Shown: piece by piece, positions 13,265-24,500 of the stretch
Position numbering within the stretch: the stretch's first letter is position 1
How the letters are laid out: each line of letters opens with the position of its first letter
Origin: Eunapius fragilis
Taxonomy: Eukaryota; Porifera; Demospongiae; Spongillida; Spongillidae
DNA length: 64,000 nucleotides
Reading direction: 5' to 3'
Assembly: GCA_963681505.1 (NCBI GenBank)
Contig: OY811971.1
Span: 3,627,711 to 3,691,710, forward strand
Notes under the pieces: generated by a model
What the model saw: only the letters and a program-made list of their open reading frames with translations
Databases searched by the model: none
What the model was told of the DNA's origin: nothing
Made by a program: the position numbers and the translations under genes

Positions 13265-16200
13265 CGATTACACAAAGGAGTTTGCCATGAACACTTCATA
13301 ATATTTGTTTCATGGACGAATGGCTATTTCTAACAAAGCTTCAATGGGGTACATGGCCTTCAGGAAGAGGGGGGTTCGAATTTGGTTAATAGATGACCTT
13401 ATAATAACATAATGCATCATACGGCAGGGGATTTTCAAAAAGGGGGGTTTACAGGTCAGACCCGCAATACGCAAAAGGGGGGGGGGGGGGGGGAACTGTA
13501 CACTTCAGGCCCTGTATCCGCCCCTGTACGGCTGGATGTTATATTATTACATGCACAGGCATCTGTATTGTTATATACTCAACAGGTAAAGTTTTTATAA
13601 AGTGGGAAGGAAAAGTTTACATAATCACCCATAACTACCTATATACATAGTTCTTATCTAAAAGACCAAGCCTCCTGTCTGCTTTAAGCTAGTCCATCAT
13701 TGTCCACAGTTCCATACCAGCACCTTCTGCAACTATCCACATTCACACATACAGATCTTACATCACCAAATACAAATGCCAAGCACACCACAAATCTACA
13801 TGCATGCATCACATGAAGTCCGCAGAGCCTTGCAGCTACTTGATGACCACACAAAGCCTGCAATGTCCCTTCTATTTGAGTTGTTGCTGAAGCTTTTTGT
13901 CATGCTGGCTGTATCACACTGATCATCTAGGGAGCAGGGTAGGAAAAATAAATAAAAAGAAACTGTTAGTGTTCTTAGCCTATCCTGTTGATCACTACCC
14001 CTTTATGTGGGGCAGATGACCTCTGATAGGGGAACACACCACATGTAGAATTATGGGTACATGTATGAAGGGAACTGCATATGTTATCTTGTTGTTACAT
14101 GTAGTGCATGCCTTTGGTGTACATATGAGTTGGTGTATGGGGTGCATGTGGGGCATTTGCTGTATTGTTGCCCCTTGGCAATAAGTGATACAACCTGAGA
14201 GTTGCCTTAGCAGCAAATTTTTAAAATTCCCCCTCTAAGGTTTTTATCCAAAGAAACCCAGTGTGTGGGACTGACTGTGCTGTTCACTGTTATGCTCACT
14301 GTTCTGGTGTGTGATGTGTAGAGCTATTGGTGTGTGAGTGTGTGTGTGAATTAAACTCATGTTGGTCTAACAATGTGTAGGTTAGGTGGTTGGCCGGCTA
14401 TACGTTGTGCTGGTGTGCCTGTGGTGTAACCTGGTGTGTACATGTTGTTATTAAGGGATAACAAGTGACACGATCCATCATCGAGAAAAAACATCAGAGG
14501 GGGGGGGGGGGGGGGGGGGGGGGGGGAATGAGATAAATGTTAAGTTGAAACTTTTAGGAGCAATTTATACCAAGCGAGCCAATTCTGTGCATGGGTTGTG
14601 TAACTTGTTATACCTTCATTGCCAAGAGGAGCAAAAATAAGGTAGGTGTAGGGCACTCCCGCCCCATCTATACTGGTGTGTAGGGTCATTGGGAATGTAT
14701 ACACTGTTGCTAGTGTATACTGGTTTGTGGTTAGTGGAGAATATGAGTTGGGTGTGTATGCTGATGGGGGTCATATAGTTGTGTATGCTGGGAGTGTACG
14801 CTCATGTTGGGGGTGAAAATGTGATTTGGTGTGTTGGGTGAGCAATATAGAATTCTGAGTGTGACTGTGTGTTTTGTGAACTTGGAGTCATGGGCACCCA
14901 CGGGCCGTGCCCCCCCCCCCCCCCTTCCCCTTTGAGACTCAATGGTGCCCCACCCCCAACCCCTTCTAATAAATGCCTGTTAGAGTTCAACCCCTGTCCC
15001 AGTAACAAATTTATGCACCCCAAGAAGCCACAAGACACATAACAGGTTGATCAAAGGATGAGGTCATGATTGCGGGGTATACTGCGGTTCCTGAATTATG
15101 GGGGGGGGGGGGGGGGTGGCAAATTGATTGGCTGGAAGGAGTACAATATGCGATCACAGTCCCCGGCCCCCATCGGTGTCAGTGCGTTAAGTTTAAACAA
15201 TCAGTATTATGGTGAACGTGACGTGTACTATATGTAAGCATAGTACCGATGCATATCCGCCACTTCTGTAAGAGTAACAATATGCCATTCTGCACTTAGT
15301 AACAATCCGCAATTGTACATAACCCACCTTTACAAAAATGTGGTTGGTCGTCTATGTTGTGCTAATTGATGCACATCCACCCCTCGTCAGATGAGGTGGG
15401 GCTGGCCTGGGGTGCATGTGGATATGAGTTTATTAACGAAATGCTGCTTATTGTAGTTATTGAAGCTAACGGCAGTGTTGAATATTATAATTACCTGCGA
15501 TAGTAATTAAATTTTTGTCTTGATTTTTGTATAACGTTGCATACTTACAACGCACTGAAAAACAAAATTCAAATTCAGACCAATTTTTAATTTATTTATT
15601 TTTTAGTTTAGAAGTCAATTTGAAATAAAATGCAAGATGACCGCCGATGTATGGGCCATTTCTCCATATGATTGGCGGAGGCAGCTTTAAGTGGCAGCTG
15701 ACAGCACTGGTAAAAGCAGTTGCTGGAGACTGTTGTTCAGTCTAAGCGTTCGTGCACGGCATGCACCAGAAATTTTTACTTTTATTTGTTTATTCTCTGT
15801 TTGTTGCCAAAGGGTAGCATTGTGTGTGTCTTCTTACAAGAGCAGAGACCGATGACAGATGACCCCTGGGCACAGAGAAGGCTGCAGCTGTTGGACTGTT
15901 TGTAGACTGAATGTGTTTGATGTTGTATGTGGCTGGGCAGTGCTAGTTAGAGGTTTTTCCCCAATGTATGGTGGATTTTTTCCTATTAGAGGTTTTTCCA
16001 CTGGGGCTTTTTCCTTAAGGAGATGTGGGCACATCTCCTTTAAAATATAGGTATATGTGAGCCCCCTGCCCAGCCTTGTGTGTTGTGTGATTGTGTATTG
16101 TTTTGTTGTAAGTGATGTTGGGATGTTGTGGAGGTGTATATGTGGATTTTAGTGGTGGATGTGTTCGTTGTGCTGGATTGTGGTTGTTGTGGTCAATATT

Positions 16201-16547
16201 GGTCCATGTACATGTATCTATCAGGTGCTATTATTAAGTTGGCGTGCACAGGCAACGCTGCACCAATTGTCATGTGATCTGGGAAGGGGATACGTACCAT
16301 GGAAGGCATGTGGCGGGAGCGCTCATGCGTATGTAGGCCTTTTCATATGTCTGCATAGCATATGTATACCATATGTACATGTATCATGGGCGTGGGTCCA
16401 GATACCACATCCACACAACAGTTTTTGTTCCTCTATTGATAAGAGGTCCTTTTGGATGCTTTCATGTATTGCCACCAACCCCCCACACCCCTCACAAGGA
16501 AGGTGGCACCAATCCATATGTAGGCCCATACACGCCTACGTCTCCCA
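13265..16547. other. Gene-poor stretch with several poly(G)/poly(C) runs
   Basis: Homopolymer runs lie at 13477-13493 (G), 14499-14526 (G, 28 nt), about 14910-14924 (C) and about 15100-15116 (G). A 24-bp hairpin lies near 16017-16041 (AAGGAGATGTG / CACATCTCCTT). No gene is supported. Confidence 0.6.
15359..15585 (+). repeat. Dispersed repeat, copy 1 (pair with 42529-42752)
   Basis: About 225 bp, from 'gtgctaattgatgc' to 'caaattcagac', shared in the same orientation with 42529-42752. Divergence is moderate, with several small indels. No coding content. Confidence 0.8.
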
Positions 16548-16644
16548 TTAAAATGCACACAGAGCTTTAAATATATCTAGAGGTACCAACCCACTCGCGC
16601 ACGCACACGCACACACACACACACGCACACACACACACACACAC

Positions 16645-16707
<63 letters not shown>

Positions 16708-17227
16708 ATTAAAGACCTTAATCTATACACACATTGGCCTACAACACTTGAATGCGCACACACAAAAACACGTAGAGCTCTACAGCTACGCTAAACTATA
16801 TGCTCACACCTCCTCCATACCATTCTTCATCGAAACGAGGCGCTTATATAAGTTTAGGGATGTTCCGCTTAAGAAAGCGTCTCTGCCGCCCCACTAGTTT
16901 CATAGCTGCAAAGCCCATTTCTGTGCAACGAAGAAGACTATTATTACTCCAGTCCAAGTCTCGGTATACCTATATTCTGGTAACAGCCTAACCTCGTACC
17001 ACCTCGTTCCCCATCGAATGATCCAGATCGGTGATCGATCGACGAATGATCGATCGATCGATCATCAACCATCGATTTAATCCCATCAAAAAGAATTTTG
17101 TGTCGAATCCGCATGATCGAATGAGATAAAGCGTCGAATGCAAATGATCGGTTAGAAAATTACGTCGATCCAAAAAATTTGATCGAATTACAGATGTGAT
17201 CAATTTTGACCCAAACGGCGTTCCATA
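16548..17227 (-). repeat. Right arm of the 12-kb-spaced inverted duplication
   Basis: Reverse complement of 3507-4192. It contains a CA tract (about 16603-16704) and ATCGAT units. A second 'ggcgttccatag' lies outside the arm at 17331-17342, suggesting that the flanking ATCGAT satellite was itself duplicated. Confidence 0.85.
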
Positions 17228-17968
17228 GTCGATGGTCGAAAGCTGTCGATCGATGATCAAAAGCTGTCGATTGATGTCGATCGATGATCAAAAGCTGTCG
17301 ATAAATTTATCACACATTTATGACTCATTTGGCGTTCCATAGGAAAGTTCGATCTATACGCCGGACCCACTTTCCACGTAGCGGTGATGTAATCCACCCG
17401 CAGCATGTTGGGAATCTGGGTCTGGGTACGAGACTACCGCCGGGCATCAGCGGCGGTCTCACACAACGCTTAGTTATAGGCATGCATGCATGCATTCTCA
17501 GTAACTTTGAAAATTTTGGAACCACTGGCACTATAGCGTCGCTTATCAGTAGTCCATCATGAGCTGCATGCTGAACAGATTCAAAACTTTCAAGCTCACA
17601 AGTACAATATTCAGTTCCTGCACTTATAATTTCGATCAATTACATGCACAACGTCTCGATGCATGCAGCGGTTGCAACTTTGTGTTATCCTCAAATTCCC
17701 CTTAGTAAACCCGACGCGTAGCTAGACATACATGTACATTATACGTTTTTTTTAATTAAAAAAAAATGACTTCAATTAATCATATACCGCATCATTCATA
17801 TACTCCCGTAGCGGCGTAGCCCGGCCGGGCCGTATAGGTTCCGCCGATAAAATAACGAATTTTTCAATAACATCCAACAGATGTTCAATTAGAGTCAGTA
17901 TGCACAGCCTATATATAAACACACTATATATTATACGACTAAGATCGAGTAAACAGTCTTGCATTGTG

Positions 17969-18435
17969 TTACAGAATTCCCGCAAAGACAACCATGACGA
18001 CAAGGTAGACATCCATGACAACGGCCACACCACTGGACCCTGAAATGAAAGGGATTACGTAATACGGTATAATGTGTGACGTACCTGTCATAATGACGGA
18101 GACGGGTAGGCTGTATGGACCGAATCCATCGGAGTTGTGTCCACTGACCTGGATGGCGTAGGAATATCCAGGCGACAGGCTGCATGTGCAAGGGCTGAAA
18201 CTGTACTGAAGAGACGAGGAATTGACCACGACGAATAAATTTCCACCGTCAATGAGGCGAATCTGGTATTGATCAATGAATCCGTTCTGGTGATACTCAA
18301 GAGGCGGGCTCCATCGAACCGTTATTCTTCCTTTGGTTGCGAAAGTAGCAGTCACGTTTTGCGGGGGGCCCGCTGGAGCTGCATGTATGTACGCGAGAGA
18401 AGAGAAAGAACGCTATTATACATGCATGTGAGCAT

Positions 18436-18512
<77 letters not shown>

Positions 18513-21500
18513 CATGCGTGTGTGTTATATTAGTAAGTTAGTGCATGCGCGTATGTATACATGCATGTGTATGTGTTCCCTATATCCACACCATTTCTCT
18601 ATATGGTACATTTTATTACTGTCCTATTTAGGTCCTAGCTAGCTCGCTCTACCCGTTGGGAAGATATATATATCTGTGCATGCATGTATGTAGTAGCGGT
18701 TTGTGCGGCGCCGGTAAAAAAAAAACTCGCAAATTGAATTAGAAGAAAACTTCATTGTGATAACAATCACCACATCTCGTGAAACAACAAACCACTGCCT
18801 CTATATGTCCAGAAACTATAGGCATCATGCACAGAATGGGGGCCTACATGTGCACGCGAATTAAATAGACATGCATGACCCCTTATATAAATAAACGAAG
18901 GTCATGCATATTACAAATGCATACATTCACACTTACGCTGTGGGATAGAGACATCTCCTACGCTCGCATTAAGGTAGGAAATCCTATGTTTCAAAAACAA
19001 ATAGTAATACCATGGTTGGATAGGTGACAATGTGGCGATTTCAAATGTGCTTTTGTTTTTGTCAAAATGTTAACCGAGGAAAAGTTATGGGGCATCAAAA
19101 ATTTCGACGCCATATTCCAAATAGTTAGAACATTAGCGTTTCGCAAATAAATTAAGACCGCCATTTGTTCCGTATATCTAATTATCTGCATTTTTATTAT
19201 TGGTTATAGGTTAACTGTTAAGGGTGGGCTATATAAAATTGGCAGGTAAATTATTTTTATGGTGTGTCCGTATTCTTAGCCGGACTCTGTTGTGAATTTT
19301 CATAATGCGTGGTAAATGTGTCTGCGCGCGCGATCGATTGTGTATGCGTTTCAATGTGCGCGCGCGTGTTGTTTATATGTGCGTGTGTTATGTATGTGCG
19401 CTATTTGTGTCTGCGCGTAAGAAGTTGCGTTGCTGACGGACAACAGCTACTGCTTGGCATGTCCGAGTTCATTAGATAGTAACCACGATTTTCTACCTCG
19501 TGCACTGTAAGGGCTAAGCCCATCTGTAGGCGCTTTCTGGACTATATAATCATGGATTGTATCATAGATATTAGAGTAGATTGTATATAGTAAGGGGGCG
19601 TCTCCAAGGAAAAGATAACGTCATTTTGTCACCATACAATATGCAATAATTATTTTAATAAAAGATACAACTGGTTATAATATAACATGTATACACACAC
19701 ATAGCAAATGCATAAAACGAGCCGCTTGTGACATGACAATGTGCATCTTCCAGGGGGTCTCCTGTGTAATAAGATAATCATTATGGACTGTCTGAGATAC
19801 TCTACGGGTATAGGTGTGTGTCCTGGGGTGAGCGTCCAGGGTACTGTAGGGGTACAGGTGTGTGTCCTGGGGGGAGAGATGTGAGCCGTCAAGAGACGTG
19901 AGCCATCCGGGGTACTGTAGGGGAACAAGGTGTGTGTCGTGGGGGAAGAGACGTGAGCCGTCAAGAGACGTGAGCCATCCGGGGTACTGTAGGGGAACAA
20001 GGTGTGTGTCGTGGGGGAAGAGATGTGAGCCGTCAAGAGACGTGAGCCATCCGGGGTACTGTAGGGTAACAAGGTGTGTGTCCTGGGGGAAGAGACGTGA
20101 GCCGTCAAGAGACGTGAGCCATCCGGGGTACTGTAGGGGAACAAGGTGTGTGTCGTGGGGGAAGAGACGTGAGCCGTCAAGAGACGTGAGCCATCCGGGG
20201 TACTGTAGGGGAACAAGGTGTGTGTCGTGGGGACTGAGGGTTGTCTGGTCAGTCAGTACTTCTAGAAATGTATGTCTGCAATGACTTGATGCCTGCATGG
20301 TGACAGTATACATTTATAGCCTGACAAATATTTCTATGCACACTCAATAGACCCATTGCTAGTAGTAGGGGTGCATGGATCATGTGTAATGTACATACAA
20401 GGCACCCCCCCCCCCCCCCCGCCCACTCACCCCACAACAAGCCTTATCCACACTATTGCTTTCGACACTCAAAATGGTGGATCAGACAAATAACATCACT
20501 TCGCTCCGCCCATTGCACAACCTCTATACATGCTGCTGGGCCCGCTCTTGTTTTATACTTGTCTCCTTGCGTTAACTCGGAAATGATACATATACCCGGC
20601 AGTGTGTAGACCATGGGACCATGTGAGAGTGTGTGGACTACCTTGTTCATACTGTCCAATCATCCTAGGTGGCACGCTCTTTGCCTCTGGTGTCCGATGT
20701 CAACAAAGCAGCTGCTGTTATCATGGCAACTACTGGTGCTGAAGCCATCCCCTGCTTCACCACTACAGCCTTGTCTGCCTCCACTATGTTTGCTGATCCA
20801 GAGGTGTCAGGACAGGGACTCCCGGGGCTGCTGTCTGCATATAGATAACAAGGTCGTCACAGAACGCAGCACCACCAACTCATCTGCCACCCCATTGGTG
20901 GCCTCGCTCCAGGCTTGTGTGCTGTAGACTGGGGAGAGGGACTGCCGGAGGTCATGAGATTGGGTCCGCTCTGGGCCTTGATGGTGGAGGTCCTTGGGTC
21001 TCCCTCTCCATGTCCTAGGACTTCTGGATGGGGACTGCTGGTGGGGGTCATGGGTAAGGATGCCATTGGCTGCTATCTGGGGAGTGAGGTTCCAAGCAGA
21101 TGCCTGGAGGAAGGGACATGGAGATCAGAGGGGGATGGAAGGTGAAAGAGGGAGTGAGTGAAATGGAGAAAGGGAACAGGAGAGAGAGAGAGAGAGGAGG
21201 TGATTCCTCCCTGCCATGCATTGTACACATGACCTCAGCTATAGATGCATCAGGAGGAGAGATGTTTAACAACCCGTTTACGACAGATGCAGGGTAACCT
21301 GGGGAATAATTCCCTCCTAGTCCTAGTGTTTCCTATATAAAGCCAATAACCACCCCCTCCTCCCACGTTATGTATCCCTCTTCACACTATGTTTGTCACA
21401 AAGAAAATAACACTACAATAACCCCCAAGGCTGATCAAAGGGATAATGAACAGGTAATCCAAGACACAGGTATTTTTATGCATCAACTGAAGGGGACAGT

Positions 21501-24500
21501 AGCCATCTTGGATGTACGTACGTTGGGCTATTACATTTAATAATCGTACACCCCCACGGAAGACACGTTATAAAATACATCTACCCTGGTCAGCTCATGT
21601 GAGCACACAACCCTCTGGACAGTACGTTGTACGCACCCCCCCCCCCCCCCCCCCCCCCCCCCCACACACACCCCAGGACACGACTAACTTCATATGGAGG
21701 CACCCTGGACAATTTTCTTGACCTGGCGGATCCAGCATATTTTAGGTTCATTATAACCGGGCAATTATGGGCCTGTGCCTGCAATTGCCCAGAATAACAT
21801 ACGTTGTATGAAGGCTGTATGATCGTGATGGGTAACCCAGTGATGGTCGGTCATCATCTTCGGTTCGTCTGTGCGGTTAGTCTCGTACCCAGGCCTTTTG
21901 TGGGAGCTAACCGCTAGCTTCGACTTTCTAACCAACTAGACATACTTGGACACAATCAAATCCCGCCTCTCTATAAGAATTTACAAATAGTTTAATAAAT
22001 CAAAATGCAAAAGGAATAACGTAGCACAAGTCAATGGTAAATGTGGTTCCATTGATTTTACAGTTATACATATACATGTCCATACAACATCACTCAGAGA
22101 TTTGTCCATCAAATTCTTTCAATTGAGCACACAATGAAGATTTTATTTCCAAGACTGTGAAGTGTCCAGAAAAATCATCCGTCTCCCCATATGCTTAATG
22201 AAAACTGGTAAAGTGGTGTCATTACATCCATATGCATATGCAATGCGTATTAAGGAAGTATATATCACGAACTTCATCACTATAGTATAGTAGAAAATAA
22301 ACATTTTATACATTCCCTCACATGCTATTTTAAATGCTGATCACGTTGTGATTTATGTTGCTACGCCATACCAGGCAATGTAATATAACAAAGAGTGATT
22401 TGTGTAGTTTTTTAAAAGTAGCTGTAGAATTCATACTAAAGTATCCTCTAGTTAACCATACTCCATCCCTTCATGTGACTGCATTTCCAGTCTTCATTGT
22501 GTATTAAGTAAACAAGTTTACAATAGGTACAAGTTTCTGAATGGTTTTGTAATATGTATTTTTGCTGACACATGCTGCACAACCCTAATCCATACTTAAG
22601 GACACGGGAGTATTTTGCATATGTACATCCAGCAAACTGACAAAAAAGCAGTTTGTAGCATAAAGCTAACAGTTTTTTGCTTAGACCAGATATGTTCACT
22701 TGAACTAGCAAAAGTAGTAATTCTGTGTTCACAACCATTTTTTATGCACATACACCAATGTTATCAAATGAATAAGTAAGCCGTCTACCTGTTACCACTG
22801 TGCGCTGTCGTGGGAACGATGTTGGTCAAGTCATATCCACGTATTATAGGGAGCGTCTCCAAACTATTTAACGTCATTGTGAAGTTTCATTCCCCCCCCC
22901 CCCCTCCCCCATAACGTCATTGATATCGGAGTCCGACGCCATTTTTTTGGTCAAAATGTCACGAGCCTGACTCAATGTCAAAATGACGCTAACTTTTCCA
23001 TAATAGTTAGGAGACGCCCCCTTTCTTATAAATAGAAATTTCTGGTCTCGTCATCACTGTAGCGATGACCTAATCAACCCATGGAGGGGCTGGATACGAG
23101 TCTAAGTGCTATGAATAAATTACATTGTGTAAACAATCTCTGGGTAGATTTTTAATAGGAATATTTCGTATGTTTTGAACGGAATGCAATATCGGAATTC
23201 TGTCTCGTACAAAAGATGGATCCAAATGCTAAGATCTCCCTGAATTTTTAAAACAGAAATTTGCGACATACAAAGTTAGCTATATTTTTTTGTTGTGATT
23301 TTCTATCTTTCAGGTATGCTTTAAGATATGTACCTGCTGATTTTATAAATTATGCAAAAGTTAATTGTGTATATATATATACGACATCATTTAAATTCCA
23401 TAATAATAAGTTGCAAAGATGATACGGAGTCAAGACATAGCAACTGCATTTCGAACTTTCATTATTATTTTTCATCCAAAAAAGTTTGGAAAAAAAATCA
23501 AACAAATTCAAATTTGACATCACAACGCATACCTCTCCAGTGTAGAAAAAAATTGAGCGTTTTTGAAACTTCCGGACTTCCTACCTTAAAGGTTAAGATG
23601 TTGTTAGCCATATAACCTCGGACGCTTGTATAGATCACGGAACTTGTTCTTCCTGTCGTAGCGCTGCAAGAAACGTATTTATTGGTCGTAGTGTCGGTCG
23701 ACAGCTTCCAGGTGTAGAACGCTTCATTTGGGGTACTCAGGGTGCACGAGGCGTACATCAACAGGGCACCTTTCCTAGCACTCAACGAGAGGGTTAGTCC
23801 TTGTGAATTGATGTCCAAAGAGAAATACGTAGTAAGGCTATTGTCGATTGAAGACACCACACCTTCGTTCACCAGAATTTTTGCAGGTACTATATATGTC
23901 GATGTTGAATAAAGTTTTATCTGTTAGTTAACAAGTTAACAACTGGAATCGACCCCTATTATTATTATATTTTATTGTAATTCTAATGCCTAACTTTATA
24001 GCACAATCGTGTACTTCTATCCTCCTGTACTCCACCCACACCGGATATTTATAACATTATATTCATAATGAGCAGTTACTGTACATGTTTATGTCCATCC
24101 ATAGCAAGTAAAATCTTACCCTTGCAAGAGTCGGTATAGGTAGAGATCTGAAGATCTTGGAATTGAGACGTTGAGAACGAAGACAAGTTATACACTTTTC
24201 CCTTGTCACTTGCGATGATGCCAAGTTCAGTTGTACTAATGTTACCCCCAACTCCTACTCCATACACCGTGATGGAGCTGTAAGACGAATGCAAAACATT
24301 GGCAGCGTTCGCTGTGGCTACTGGATCATTTGACTGCCCATCAGTAATGATAAAAGCTACTTTTGGGATCCCTTGTGATGACGTACGAGCACTGGTGAAG
24401 GCCGTGGGAAGTAGTGTAAGTGCTGAAGCAGTGTTCGTACTCCCTCCTGGGTAAGGTATGGAGCCGATGGCTTGAACGAGAGCCGAAGTTGTGTAATACT

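Noticed and set aside
19650..20313. 188-212 codon minus-strand frames and a 140-codon plus-strand frame with 24-residue repeats
   Set aside because: The 72-bp minisatellite is a multiple of three and opens several frames on both strands at once; no domain, no start context, and it lies inside a transposon.
20613..20927. 104-codon frame inside the TTAA element as a possible transposase
   Set aside because: No DDD catalytic pattern or Cys-rich C-terminus as in piggyBac transposases; Pro/Leu/Ser-rich low-complexity translation.
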